A stretch of DNA of 64,000 nt, from the NCBI RefSeq assembly GCF_036231965.1, contig NZ_CP109499.1, forward strand, positions 806,001 to 870,000, written 5' to 3'. The first letter of the stretch is position 1; every line of letters starts with the position of its first letter. The stretch comes from Streptomyces sp. NBC_01428 (GTDB taxonomy: Bacteria > Actinomycetota > Actinomycetes > Streptomycetales > Streptomycetaceae). The notes under the pieces are model-generated. The model was not told the DNA's origin and made no database searches. It saw nothing but the letters and a program-made list of their open reading frames with translations. Below, one piece after another: positions 31,328 to 43,112 of this stretch. The translations under genes and the position numbers were made by a program.

Positions 31328-34300
31328 ATGGGTGAGCACTACACGAACCAGCCGCCAGGTCACCCCACCGAGGGGTCGGCCGGCACTCCCCCACTGCTGC
31401 GCCTGCACCTTTTCGGCGGTTTTCACGTCACACGTGACGGTGGGCCCGCGCTCGCCGAGCGCTGGCCGCGGCCCAGCGCGCAGGCCCTGGTGAAGCTCCT
31501 CGCCGTCGCGCCCGGACACAGCCTGCACCGCGAGCAGGCGACGGAGGTGTGCTGGCCCGACGCCGATCCCCAGCAGGCCCTGGGGAGCCTGCGGGTCGCC
31601 CTGCACGCCGCCCGCCGCGCCCTCGAACCCGAACTCGCCCCCCGCAGGGCCTCCTCCTACCTCGTCTCCGACGGCGCTCTCCTGCGCCTGGACGCGGGGA
31701 CCGTGTGGATCGACACCGACCATGCCGAGCGGCTGGCCGAGGACGCGCTGCGCACGCCGACCGCCCCCGGACTGGCGGCCGCGCTGGACGCGTTCACCGG
31801 TGAGCTCCTGCCCGAGGACCGCTACGCGGACTGGGCCCAGGCGCTGCGTGAACGGCTCGCCGGGCTGCGCGACCGGCTGCGCCTCGCGCTCGCCCAGGCG
31901 CTCCTCGACGACGGCGCGCCCGAGGAGGCCGCGGCCACGGCGCGGCAGGTCCTCGACGAGCATCCCGCCGAGGAACGTGCCCACCAGCTCCTGATGCGGG
32001 CCAGTCTGCGGCAGGGACTGCGCCGTCAGGCGATACGCCAGTTCCACGCCTGCCGGCAGGCGCTGGACGGCGAACTCGGCATCCGCCCGGGCCCCGTGAC
32101 CGAGCGGCTGCACCTCCAGGCGCTCGACACGGACAGCCCCGCCGGGCCGGCCACCGCGGCCGGGCAGGCCTTCCTGCCGCCCGCCGTCCTGCGTGGCCCC
32201 GTGCCCGCGCCGCTGCGCGGACGCGGCCGGGCGCTCGACGACCTGTTGCGGCCGAGCGGTCCGCCCGTGCGGCTGATCGGCGGGGAGGCGGGGCTCGGCA
32301 AGACGCGGCTCGCTCTCGAAGCGGCGCGGCAGGCCTTCGCCTCCGGGACGGCCGTGCTGTGGGGTGCGGGTCATGACGCCGAGGGTCACACCCCGTTCGG
32401 CGCGTTCGCCGAGGCGCTCGACGGATGGCTGGCGGAACGGCCGCCCGCCGAACGGGCACGGACCGGTACCGAGCATCCCGAACTGGCGTCACTGCTCCCC
32501 TCGCTGGGGCAGGTCGGCGCGGCCGCCGAGCGCAGCCCGGAGGAGGAGCGCGAGCGGCTGTTCCGTTCGACGGCCGCGATGCTCCACGATCTCGCCACGA
32601 CCGCACCGGTGCTCGTCGTCCTCGACGACCTGCACGCCGCCGACGTGGGGTCCTGGCAGCTCCTGAGCCATCTGGCCCGGCGTGCGGCGGCCGCGCACGC
32701 CGACTGGCGCTTCCTCGTGACCTACCGTTCCGAGGAACTCGCGGAGTTCGACCCCCGGCTCACCGTCCTGGACACCCTCGTACGGCAGCACCTGGCCGAA
32801 CGTGTCGGCCTGGAGCGGCTCACTCGGGCCGACTGCCTCGCCCTCGCCGCCGACACCCTCGGCCTGCCGCCCGGACACGAGCCGCCCGAGCGGGTATGGG
32901 AACTGTCCCTGGGTAACCCGTTGTTCGCCCTGGAACTCGCCTCGGCTCCCGACGACGCGGGCGGTCAAACACCGGACGGGGTACGACAGTTGGTCGCCGA
33001 GCGGCTGGCGCGGCTGGGTCCCGCGGCGCGCCGGGTGGTGGAGGCCGTCGCGGCGGCGGGCGGCGACGCGGCCCTCTCGGACGTCCTCGACGTCGCGGGC
33101 GGCGGTCTGCATCCGCCGCTGTCGCCCGCCGAGGCCACGGCGGGAGCGGACGCGGCCATCGCGGCCTCCGTGCTCGCCGAACGCGACGTGGTCACCGACG
33201 GCCAGGGCGCGCCCGGGCTCGCCTTCCGGCACCCGCTGATCCGGCTCACCTGCTACGAACGCCTGTCGGCCGCCCGGCGCCGGCTGCTGCACTCCGCGTA
33301 CGCCGAGACCGTACTGCGGCGCAGGCCCGAGGCGGTGGACACGCTCGCCGTCCATCTGACGCTGGCCGACGACCCGCGTGCGACGGGGTTCCTGCGCCGG
33401 GCGGCGGAGCGCGCCGCCGCACTGTGCGCCAACGACGCGGCCGACCACTACTACGTGCAGCTGACGGAGCGCCTCGACTCCGCGGCGGCCGAGGCTGCCT
33501 GGATCAGGATCGACCGGGCCGCCGTGCTGCGCCGTATGGCCCGCTACGACGACGCGGCCCTGATCCTGCGGGAGGCCCTGGAGGACATGCGGCGGCGCGG
33601 GGACGGCGACGGCCGGGTGCTGGCGGCGGCGCGGCTGGCCGAGGTCCTCGCCAAGTCGCGTTCGGCCACGGAGGGGTTCGCCTTCCTCGACGCGTCACCG
33701 CCCGCTCCGGGTACCGCCGCCGACGCGGCGGCGGCCCATCATCTGGGCAGGTCCGTGCTGTGCTTCGTGACGGGGCGCTATCCGGACGCCGTCGAGGCGG
33801 CGCGCTCCGCGCACGAGGCCGCCCAGCGGGTGACGGGCCCGGAACGGCGGGGTCTGCTGGCCAGGGCGCTCACCGCGCAGGCCACGGCACTCGCGCTGGC
33901 GGGCCGGTTCAGTGACGCGCGGCCGGTGGCCGACGAGGCGCTGCCGCACGCGGAGGCGTACGGCGATCCTCAGGTGCTGGCGTCGGTCCTCTCCGTCCTG
34001 CGGGAGCACGCGCGCCGCTCCGGCAGGCTGCGGGAGGCCACCCGGACCGGCCACCGCGCGCTCGAACTCGCCGAGCGCTCGGGCGATCCGACCGCGGCGG
34101 CCTTCGAGCGCGCGAACCTCGCCGAACTGCATCTTCTGCTCGAAGAACCGGGGACGGCGGCCGCACTGGCCGAGGCCGCGGTGGACGACGACCGCCAGCA
34201 GGGGGCCGTCACCTGGTCGACGGCGTACGCGCTGGCCGCCCTCGCCCGCGTCCGGATGCGGCCGGGCGCCGGCCCTGACGCCGAGACCGCGCCGTCCGCG

Positions 34301-34720
34301 GAGGAGTTGCTCGCCCGGGCCGCGGACGCGGCGAACGGGCAGGGTGATCAGCAGGCCCTGCACGAGGTACGGCTGGCACGCGCCGAACTGCTGCTGCGCC
34401 GACGGCGCCCCGCAGCCGCCCTGGAGCTGCTGACCGAGCCCGACGCGGCCACGACGGGGGCCGCGCCCCTGACCGCCTGGGCACGGCTGGGTACGGGAGA
34501 CGGCCGGGGAGCCGCCGAGCTGGCGGCCCGTGAGACGGCCCGGGCGTGCGAGGCGGGCGAGCGGCTGGCCGAGGCGGACGCCCGTATCGCCCATGCGGCC
34601 GCGCTCGCCGCCCTCGGCCACGTCACCGAGGCCCATCAGGCCTTCGACACCGCGGAGTCGCTGTCGGCGGCACTCCCCTATCCCGCCGGAAGAGAACTGG
34701 TGAACCACATTCGCCCGTGA
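31328..34720 (+). CDS. AfsR/SARP-like BTAD-ATPase-TPR giant regulator
   Basis: 1130 residues. An OmpR-like winged helix (about 22-110, L-R-L-H-L-F-G-G-F-H-V), a BTAD helical domain (about 115-270), an AAA/STAND-type ATPase with Walker A G318-G-E-A-G-L-G-K-T and Walker B V-L-V-V-L-D-D-L-H-A-A-D, then a long TPR-like alpha-helical C-terminus (about 680-1120). SARP-type proteins activate secondary metabolism or developmental genes by binding direct repeats of 11-bp period. It has its own promoter and no obvious target next door. The convergent downstream gene is a UvrA-like ATPase. Confidence 0.88.
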   Translation: MGEHYTNQPPGHPTEGSAGTPPLLRLHLFGGFHVTRDGGPALAERWPRPSAQALVKLLAVAPGHSLHREQATEVCWPDADPQQALGSLRVALHAARRALEPELAPRRASSYLVSDGALLRLDAGTVWIDTDHAERLAEDALRTPTAPGLAAALDAFTGELLPEDRYADWAQALRERLAGLRDRLRLALAQALLDDGAPEEAAATARQVLDEHPAEERAHQLLMRASLRQGLRRQAIRQFHACRQALDGELGIRPGPVTERLHLQALDTDSPAGPATAAGQAFLPPAVLRGPVPAPLRGRGRALDDLLRPSGPPVRLIGGEAGLGKTRLALEAARQAFASGTAVLWGAGHDAEGHTPFGAFAEALDGWLAERPPAERARTGTEHPELASLLPSLGQVGAAAERSPEEERERLFRSTAAMLHDLATTAPVLVVLDDLHAADVGSWQLLSHLARRAAAAHADWRFLVTYRSEELAEFDPRLTVLDTLVRQHLAERVGLERLTRADCLALAADTLGLPPGHEPPERVWELSLGNPLFALELASAPDDAGGQTPDGVRQLVAERLARLGPAARRVVEAVAAAGGDAALSDVLDVAGGGLHPPLSPAEATAGADAAIAASVLAERDVVTDGQGAPGLAFRHPLIRLTCYERLSAARRRLLHSAYAETVLRRRPEAVDTLAVHLTLADDPRATGFLRRAAERAAALCANDAADHYYVQLTERLDSAAAEAAWIRIDRAAVLRRMARYDDAALILREALEDMRRRGDGDGRVLAAARLAEVLAKSRSATEGFAFLDASPPAPGTAADAAAAHHLGRSVLCFVTGRYPDAVEAARSAHEAAQRVTGPERRGLLARALTAQATALALAGRFSDARPVADEALPHAEAYGDPQVLASVLSVLREHARRSGRLREATRTGHRALELAERSGDPTAAAFERANLAELHLLLEEPGTAAALAEAAVDDDRQQGAVTWSTAYALAALARVRMRPGAGPDAETAPSAEELLARAADAANGQGDQQALHEVRLARAELLLRRRRPAAALELLTEPDAATTGAAPLTAWARLGTGDGRGAAELAARETARACEAGERLAEADARIAHAAALAALGHVTEAHQAFDTAESLSAALPYPAGRELVNHIRP

Positions 34721-34873
34721 AGTCCCCAATGGCCCACTTCTCAGGCCGCTGTCCAGGTGCTTGAATGCTCAGAAATCTCGGCAACCACCCGATTTCTTCA
34801 CCTGCTTGCTGTCCCGGGACCCCGGACGGCGAGGGCCTCCTCTTCGTGCTCCGCAAAGTTACGGAGGAGACCT

Positions 34874-34907
34874 GCCCGGGCCCGGCAGTGAGCTGCCGGG
34901 CCCGGGC
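34874..34907. terminator. bidirectional hairpin between convergent genes
   Basis: Perfect 14-base arms GCCCGGGCCCGGCA and TGCCGGGCCCGGGC with a six-base loop lie 14 bases before the uvrA-like stop. Confidence 0.75.
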
Positions 34908-34920
34908 GCGCCCTTGCCGT

Positions 34921-37308
<2,388 letters not shown>

Positions 37309-37564
37309 CGTCTCTCCATCTCTCGGGCGGCCGCCTGCGCGGTCTCCGTCGGCATCGCCGGGCTCGATCCAACCAGCCCCGGCCGCGCTGCCGGGCACTG
37401 TCGCGTCGGTTCCGTCCGCGCGGGCGCGGGCGGGAACCTCCGTCCACCACCCTGACGAAGCCGGCGCGCGCGATGTGACGACGCCCGGGGAGCAAGGCTA
37501 GGTGAGGCCCGCTGCTGTGCGCTTCTCGAATCCTGACCGGCCGTGGTGGGGGACGGTGGACGCG

Positions 37565-37885
37565 TTACGCGTCGGGGAGAGCGTCGGGCAGTGCGATGCG
37601 CAGGCTGACGGTTCCGCGCAGGTCCAGCCAGGCGGTACCGGGGCCGCGGACGAGCCGGAGGACGACGTGGGCGCAGTCCGGGCAGCGGGCGATCAGTCCG
37701 GGCCCGCGGCCGTAGACCCGCAGCCGGGCGACGGGTCCCGCGCTGCCGCAGCCGGTGCAGGTGGCGACCGCCACGGTCAGGTCGACGGCGAACACTTCGG
37801 AGAGGGGACCGGCCAGTACGTTGCCGTCCTCGTGGGCGTCGTCGTCGTAGGCGTCGTACGGTGCGTCGATGGGGAGCGTGGTCAT
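37565..37885 (-). CDS. small zinc-ribbon protein, DUF6510-like
   Basis: 106 residues with an acidic N-terminus, a zinc-ribbon of C-T-G-C and C-P-D-C about 25 residues apart, and a beta-rich end (W-L-D-L-R-G-T-V-S-L-R-I). The family is a Streptomyces group I associate with DUF6510. GGAGG precedes the ATG. It starts one base after the FAD-reductase stop, as third gene of the sulfite-oxidase-like operon, so it may be an assembly or electron-transfer accessory. Confidence 0.75.
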   Translation of the reverse strand: MTTLPIDAPYDAYDDDAHEDGNVLAGPLSEVFAVDLTVAVATCTGCGSAGPVARLRVYGRGPGLIARCPDCAHVVLRLVRGPGTAWLDLRGTVSLRIALPDALPDA

Positions 37886-37886
37886 C

Positions 37887-38642
37887 TCAGCCTCCGCTGG
37901 GACCGAAGCGTTCGGTACGGACGAGTCCGGGGGCATGCCCGAGTCCGACCAGTTGGTCGGCCGCGTACTCGACGAAGCCGGTGGGCCCGCAGACGTAGAC
38001 GGTCGGTTCGAAGTCGGAGGGCCACCCGGACGTCACGAGGTCCTCGGCGCGCAGCCGCCCGGGCGGGCGCCGCGAGGCCTCGGGGGCGGTGCGGGTGTAG
38101 ACGTACGCCACGTCCAGGCCCGGGTCGGTGTGGCGCAGTTCGTCCTGGTAGAGCCGGTCCTGCGGGGTGCGCACGGAGTAGATGAGCCGGAACGGCGACC
38201 GGCCGCCGACGGCACGGCGTGCGCGGATCATCGCCATCAGCGGGACGAGTCCGGAGCCGCCGGCGACGAGGAGGACGGGCTCGGTCTGCTCCGGGCGCCA
38301 CACGAACCAGCCGCCGACCGGCCCGCGCAGTTCCACCGCGTCACCGGCAGCGAACGCGTCGACGAGGTACGGCGACACCTCGCCGTCCTCGACGCGCTGG
38401 ACGGTGAGCTCGACCTGCTCGGCACCCGGTGCGGAGGCGATCGAGTAGCTGCGCTGGGTGCTGTAGCCGTCGGCGGCCGTCAGCCGCACGTCCACATGCT
38501 GGCCGGCAAGATGTCCGGGCCAGCCGGGAACGTCCAGAAACAGGGTGCTCGCGGCCGGTGTCTCCTGCCGTCGCTCCGTCAGCGTGGCCGCCCGCCAGCG
38601 CAGCCGGTCGCCTAGTCGCCTTGGTACCGCTGTTCGCGCCAT
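37887..38642 (-). CDS. FAD/NAD(P)-binding ferredoxin-reductase-like oxidoreductase
   Basis: 251 residues of the FNR superfamily. The FAD-binding barrel has R-S-Y-S-I-A-S-A-P (R-x-Y-S) and the NAD(P) domain has V-L-L-V-A-G-G-S-G-L-V-P-L-M-A-M and V-Y-V-C-G-P-T-G-F-V. There is no C-terminal 2Fe-2S motif, so it needs a partner. Its first 31 bases overlap the sulfite-oxidase-like gene. The pair would shuttle electrons between NAD(P)H and the molybdenum centre. Confidence 0.88.
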   Translation of the reverse strand: MARTAVPRRLGDRLRWRAATLTERRQETPAASTLFLDVPGWPGHLAGQHVDVRLTAADGYSTQRSYSIASAPGAEQVELTVQRVEDGEVSPYLVDAFAAGDAVELRGPVGGWFVWRPEQTEPVLLVAGGSGLVPLMAMIRARRAVGGRSPFRLIYSVRTPQDRLYQDELRHTDPGLDVAYVYTRTAPEASRRPPGRLRAEDLVTSGWPSDFEPTVYVCGPTGFVEYAADQLVGLGHAPGLVRTERFGPSGG

Positions 38643-39211
38643 GGGTCTCCGTAGTCGTGGTAGCCGGCGCTCTCCCAGAACCCCGGTTCGTCGTCCAGGA
38701 GCAGGTGGATCCCGCGCACCCACTTCGCCGACTTCCACAGGTACAGGTGCGGCACCAGCAGCCGGGCGGGGCCGCCGTGCTCGGGCGGCACGTCCTCGCC
38801 GTCGTAGCCGTAGGCGATCCACGCCTGGCCGTCGAGCAGGTCCTCCAGGGGGAGGTTGGTGGTGTAACCGCCGTAGGCGTGGACCAGGGCGAACTCGGCG
38901 GCCGTCTCGACGTCCGCGAGCAGGAGGTCCAGCGAGACGCCCTGCCAGTGGGTGTCGAACTTGGACCATTTGGTGACGCAGTGCAGATCCACGGTCGGCC
39001 GCTCGGAGGCCAGGCCCATGAGGTCCGTCCAGGACCAGGTGTGCTCGGCGCCGGTCTCGGTGGTCACCGTGAACTGCCAGGTGTCGCGGCTGACCCGGGG
39101 CGTGGGTCCGGCGGACAGCACGGGGAAGTCGTAGGCCTCGTACTGTCCGGGCGGCAGCCGCCCGTCGGAGGTTCTCGGCCGTCCCCGGAAGCCGGGTGAG
39201 AAGGTGACCAC
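38612..39211 (-). CDS. molybdopterin-dependent sulfite-oxidase-like protein
   Basis: 199 residues of the oxidoreductase molybdopterin-binding (sulfite oxidase/MsrP) fold. The molybdenum-ligand cysteine lies in [10 protein letters not shown], with Y-G-G-Y-T-T-N-L-P and [20 protein letters not shown] as cofactor and anion-site segments. No signal peptide is seen, so it is cytoplasmic, unlike MsrP/YedY. GTG follows GGAAGG. It heads a compact three-gene operon and is divergent from the nhaA fusion gene. The substrate, sulfite or an oxidised sulfur or nitrogen compound, is undetermined. Confidence 0.87.
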   Translation of the reverse strand: MVTFSPGFRGRPRTSDGRLPPGQYEAYDFPVLSAGPTPRVSRDTWQFTVTTETGAEHTWSWTDLMGLASERPTVDLHCVTKWSKFDTHWQGVSLDLLLADVETAAEFALVHAYGGYTTNLPLEDLLDGQAWIAYGYDGEDVPPEHGGPARLLVPHLYLWKSAKWVRGIHLLLDDEPGFWESAGYHDYGDPWREQRYQGD

Positions 39212-39366
39212 GGTGCCACGCCCTTCCTGTCCGGATGCGCACGTGTCGATTCTCCCGCGCCCGGCCGACGTCCGCACGGTCGGCGGGTACGCGCACATGG
39301 GAGCACCGCTTGCCGGGTGGCGGCGTGTGGACCGATCCGGTCCGGGGTGAGAATCAGAAGGTGACC

Positions 39367-41268
39367 ATGCCATCCGAGTCGTCGTCCCTGTCGGGCCAGA
39401 GTCTGTGCGGAACGGAGCCGCGCAGTCCGCTGCGCGCTTTTCTGCGGACGGAGACGGGCAGCGCGGCCGTGCTGCTCGCCGCCACCCTGGCGGCGTTGGT
39501 CTGGGCCAACATGGGCCCGGGCTCGTACGAGTCCTTGTGGGGCACCGAGCTGTCCGTGCGCATCGGGTCGGGCGGGGTGTCGCTGGATCTGCGCGAGTGG
39601 ATCAACAGCGGGCTGATGACGCTGTTCTTCTTCGTCGTGGGTCTGGAGGCGCGCCGCGAGTTCGACCTGGGCGAGCTGCGGGAACGCCGCCGGGTCACGC
39701 TGCCCCTGCTGGCCGGGGTGAGCGGCATGATCGTGCCGGTGGCCATCTATCTGGCCGTCACGGCGGGCCACGGCTCCGACGCGCACGGCTGGGGTGCGGC
39801 CATGTCCACGGACACGGCCTTCGCGCTGGGCATGCTCGCCATCTTCGGGTCGCGGCTGCCGAACAATCTCCGGGTCTTCATGCTCACCGTCGCCGTGGTG
39901 GACGACTTCCTGGCCCTCGCCGTCATCGTCGTCGCGTACAGCGACGCGATCGAGCTGCCCGCGCTGTTGACGGCACTCGGCCTGTTCGTGCTCGTCCTGC
40001 TGGTGCGCCAGACCGTCGGCAGGCGGGTCCCCGCGCTGTACGGGGTCCTGGGCGTGGCGATCTGGGTGGCGCTGCTCAAGTCCGGGATCGACCCGGTGGT
40101 GACGGGTCTCGCGATGGGCCTGCTGACCTACGCGTACGCCGCGGACCGCGGCGACCTGGAGCATGCGAGCAGTCTGTTCCGGCGCTTCCGGGAGCAGCCC
40201 ACGCCGGAGCTCGAACGGACCGTGCGCCGCGGGCTCGCCTCGACGCTGTCGCCGAACGAGCGGCTCCAGCAGATGTTCCATCCCTGGACGAGCTACGTCA
40301 TCGTGCCGCTCTTCGCGCTCGCCAACGCGGGCATCACCCTCGGCGGCGGGCAGCTCGCCGACGCCTTCACCTCGCCCGTCACCCTCGGCATCCTCTTCGG
40401 CTACGTGGTCGGCAAGCCGGTCGGCATCATCGGCGCGACCTGGCTCACCACGAGGGCCAGCCGGGGACGGCTGCGACCGCCCGTGGGCTGGGGCGCCATC
40501 ACGGCGGGCGGCACGCTGGCCGGGGTGGGCTTCACCGTGGCCCTGCTGATCGCGTCGCTGGCCTTCGAGGGCGACCGTCTGGAGCAGGCGAAGATCGGCA
40601 TCCTGGCGGCCGTGGCCTGTTCGTTCCTGCTCACGTGGATCGTCACGCTGCTGATCGGCGCGCTGAACGCGCGTTCCCGTGCGCGGGCCCTGCTCGGCAC
40701 CGGTGAGGCCATCGTCGACCTCAGCGAACCCGTCGACGTGGAGCGCGATCACGTGCGCGGCCGGCTCGACGCGCCGGTGACGCTCGTCGAGTACGGCGAC
40801 TTCGAGTGCCCCTACTGCGGTCTCGCCGAGTCCGTGGTGCGCGAACTCCTCGCCGACTTCGGTGACGTCCGCTACGTGTGGCGGCATCTCCCGCTCACCG
40901 ACGTGCACCCCAACGCGCAGCTCGCCGCGGAGGCCGCCGAGGCCGCGGCCCACCAGGACCGCTACTGGGAGATGCACGACCTCCTCATGGCCCACCAGGG
41001 CGACCTGCTCCCGAAGGATCTGCTGCGCTACGCCGCCGACGTCGGCCTGGACGCGGACCGCTTCCGCGACGACCTGCGGGCCCGCGCGGGTGCGCCCCGG
41101 GTCGCGATGGACGTCGAGTCGGCGGACCTCAGCGGCGTCTCGGGCACGCCCACGTTCTTCGTCAACGGCCGCCGCCACTACGGCGCCTACGACATCGCCT
41201 CGCTGACGGCGGCGGTCCGTGCGGCGCGCCAGCGGGCGTCGCTGACGGGGGCGGGCCGCAAGGACTGA
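39367..41268 (+). CDS. nhaA: NhaA Na+/H+ antiporter fused to a DsbA-like thioredoxin domain
   Basis: 633 residues. The NhaA part (about 20-435) has 11-12 membrane segments, the D in [10 protein letters not shown] and the ion-binding D-D pair in [11 protein letters not shown]. The C-terminal part (about 450-630) is a thioredoxin-fold domain with [10 protein letters not shown], a DsbA-type C-P-Y-C, and the cis-Pro loop G-T-P-T-F-F-V-N-G. It exchanges Na+ for H+. ATG follows AGAAGG closely; a GTG two codons upstream is possible. The fusion is known in actinobacteria. A redox switch on transport, or a tethered oxidase, are two possible uses. Confidence 0.88.
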   Translation: MPSESSSLSGQSLCGTEPRSPLRAFLRTETGSAAVLLAATLAALVWANMGPGSYESLWGTELSVRIGSGGVSLDLREWINSGLMTLFFFVVGLEARREFDLGELRERRRVTLPLLAGVSGMIVPVAIYLAVTAGHGSDAHGWGAAMSTDTAFALGMLAIFGSRLPNNLRVFMLTVAVVDDFLALAVIVVAYSDAIELPALLTALGLFVLVLLVRQTVGRRVPALYGVLGVAIWVALLKSGIDPVVTGLAMGLLTYAYAADRGDLEHASSLFRRFREQPTPELERTVRRGLASTLSPNERLQQMFHPWTSYVIVPLFALANAGITLGGGQLADAFTSPVTLGILFGYVVGKPVGIIGATWLTTRASRGRLRPPVGWGAITAGGTLAGVGFTVALLIASLAFEGDRLEQAKIGILAAVACSFLLTWIVTLLIGALNARSRARALLGTGEAIVDLSEPVDVERDHVRGRLDAPVTLVEYGDFECPYCGLAESVVRELLADFGDVRYVWRHLPLTDVHPNAQLAAEAAEAAAHQDRYWEMHDLLMAHQGDLLPKDLLRYAADVGLDADRFRDDLRARAGAPRVAMDVESADLSGVSGTPTFFVNGRRHYGAYDIASLTAAVRAARQRASLTGAGRKD

Positions 41269-41284
41269 GGGGGCCGACGACGTA

Positions 41285-42196
41285 TCAGGCGGTACGGGCC
41301 CGCAGGCGTCGCAGCATGCGGGCGTCCTCGAAGCCGACCGCGTGGGCGGCGGCGTCGACGGTGAGGCCGTGGCTGATGAGGTGCTCGGCGCGTTCGAGGC
41401 GCAGGGCCTGCTGGTAGCGCAGCGGGGTGAGGCCGCCGGTCGCCCGGGTGAAGAGGCGGGTGAGGGTGCGTTCGCTCACCCCGACGGCGGCGGCCAGGTC
41501 GGGCAGGGGCAGTGCCTGGTCGAACCGGGTGTCGAGCAGGTCCTGGGCTCGGTGCACAGTGTCGTCCAGGTGGGACCGGTGGCGGAGCATCGTGCTGGCC
41601 TGCGGTTCGTTGCCGTTGCGCCGTGCGTAGACGACCATGTCCCGCGCCACCTGCGCGGCGACGGCGGGGCCGTGCCGGGTGGCGACCAGGTGCAGGGCGA
41701 GGTCGATCCCGCTGGCGATGCCGGCGGAGGTGACCACCCGGTCGTCGGCGGTGTAGAGCACATCACGGACGACGACCGCCCGGGGGTAGCGGCGGGCGAG
41801 TTCGTCCTGGACGTCGTGGTGCGTGGTGCAGCGGCGGCCGTCGAGGAGGCCGGCCCGGCCGAGCGCGTCGGCTCCGGCGCAGACGCTGGCTACGGTGCCG
41901 CCCCGGGCGTGGTGGTCGCGCAGGACACGGAGCGCCGGCTCGCCGATGGCGGGTGCGTCGGCGAGGTCGAGCGCGCGCCAGCCGGGGACCACGATCAGGT
42001 CCTCGGGGCCCAGCTCGGGCCAGTCGACCCGGGTCACCAGGGGCAGGCCCTGGGCCGTCGGGACCTGCGGCTGCTCGGCGACGTAGTGGAGTGTGTAGGG
42101 GTGCCCGAAGTCGGCGGCCGTGGAGAAGGCCTGCGCGGGTCCCGCGAGGTCCAGCAGATGGACTCCGGGCACCAGGAAGAAGACGATGTGGCTCAC
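41285..42196 (-). CDS. GlxA-family AraC-type regulator
   Basis: 303 residues. The DJ-1/PfpI-like domain has I-V-F-F-L-V-P-G-V-H-L-L-D-L-A-G-P-A-Q and retains a cysteine in S-V-C-A-G-A-D-A-L-G-R-A-G-L-L-D-G-R-R-C, followed by T-T-H-H. The AraC double HTH includes L-P-D-L-A-A-A-V-G-V-S-E-R-T-L-T-R-L-F and A-H-A-V-G-F-E-D-A-R-M-L-R-R. It starts ten bases after the isochorismatase-like gene on the same strand, so it probably controls that operon. It differs clearly from the GlxA protein at 17 kb. Confidence 0.87.
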   Translation of the reverse strand: MSHIVFFLVPGVHLLDLAGPAQAFSTAADFGHPYTLHYVAEQPQVPTAQGLPLVTRVDWPELGPEDLIVVPGWRALDLADAPAIGEPALRVLRDHHARGGTVASVCAGADALGRAGLLDGRRCTTHHDVQDELARRYPRAVVVRDVLYTADDRVVTSAGIASGIDLALHLVATRHGPAVAAQVARDMVVYARRNGNEPQASTMLRHRSHLDDTVHRAQDLLDTRFDQALPLPDLAAAVGVSERTLTRLFTRATGGLTPLRYQQALRLERAEHLISHGLTVDAAAHAVGFEDARMLRRLRARTA

Positions 42197-42206
42197 GATC
42201 CGGTCA

Positions 42207-42806
42207 TCATGCCCGAGAGCCGGCCGCTGCTTCCAGTTCGTCGACGGTGGCGATGGTGGCGAACCGTCCGGCCAGGGCGTACTCGGTGCGCCGGACGATC
42301 TCCTCGGCGCTCAGGGTGCGCGGGTCGGCCAGCAGCTCGGCCACGGACTGTCCGGCGGGGGCGTCGCGGTGTGCGATGGGGTTGGTCGCCGTGGCGTCGG
42401 TGACGAAGGTGACCCGGTACCCGAGGTCGCTCGCGACGCGGGTGGTCGTCTCGACGCACTGCTCGGTGCGAATGCCGCAGACGACGAGTTCGCGGATACC
42501 GCGTTCGGTGAGGAGTTGCTGCAGGTTGGTGGTGGTGAAGGCGTTGTGCGAGGTCTTGTGGACGAGCGGTTCGCCCTCCTCGCGGTGGAGCTCCTCCAGC
42601 AGCCGGACGTGGCCGAGCGCGGGGTCGAACACGCCGCCGCTGCCCGGCTCCGAGTGCAGTACCCACACCACGGTGTCCCCGGCCTGCCGGGCGAGGCGGA
42701 CGAGGCGGTCCACCTGGTGCGCGATCTTCGGGCGGGAGATGGTCTCCCACAGCGGGCCTGCGCGGAAGGATTCCTGGACGTCGATGACGACGAGTGCTCG
42801 GCTCAT
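42207..42806 (-). CDS. isochorismatase-like cysteine hydrolase
   Basis: 199 residues with the catalytic triad D9 (V-V-I-D-V-Q), K84 (H-K-T-S-H-N-A-F) and C117 (R-T-E-Q-C-V-E-T-T), and the cis-peptide G-I-R before the cysteine. Family members hydrolyse amides or isochorismate (nicotinamidase, N-carbamoylsarcosine amidase and others). A cysteine nucleophile excludes true EntB-type isochorismatase. It leads a two-gene unit with the GlxA regulator, a pairing typical of small catabolic or detoxifying operons. Confidence 0.88.
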   Translation of the reverse strand: MSRALVVIDVQESFRAGPLWETISRPKIAHQVDRLVRLARQAGDTVVWVLHSEPGSGGVFDPALGHVRLLEELHREEGEPLVHKTSHNAFTTTNLQQLLTERGIRELVVCGIRTEQCVETTTRVASDLGYRVTFVTDATATNPIAHRDAPAGQSVAELLADPRTLSAEEIVRRTEYALAGRFATIATVDELEAAAGSRA

Positions 42807-43112
42807 GGGTCCACTCTGACGGGCGCGGACACAGCGGCGACAGGCCTCATCGGGTCCACCCCCGGACCGATCCGGTCACGAGCCCCACAGACCGCCCTCG
42901 ACTCCTGCGACCCCGACGAGGAGTCGAGCCGCGCACTCTCCGGCCCGCACGGCGTGCACGGCCGCACTGGAGCGGCAACGCGCCGGGGCGGGGTCGAACC
43001 CGACCCGCACCACACCGGCGCGGACAGCCCCGTGACCCCGCCGCCTTCACGACCGCCACCCTCCTGCGTCATGCCCTGATCGATGCCCCTTCGCGACCAG
43101 GAGAATGACCCC
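42807..43112. other. 306-base divergent intergenic region
   Basis: Between the isochorismatase-like start and the CDI-immunity-like start. I find no supported gene and no strong repeat. It must hold both promoters. Confidence 0.5.

Noticed and set aside
29735..32476. 913-codon minus-strand frame over the P450 and BTAD genes
   Set aside because: Antisense shadow of two well-supported plus-strand genes.
39235..39366. Extended N-terminus for the nhaA fusion
   Set aside because: The upstream in-frame residues are Arg/Gly-rich and overlap the promoter of the divergent sulfite-oxidase-like gene; ATG at 39367 gives the normal NhaA N-terminus.
40730..40790. Frameshift or two separate genes at the NhaA/DsbA junction
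   Set aside because: The frame is continuous with a natural linker, and no start codon with ribosome site is found before the thioredoxin domain.
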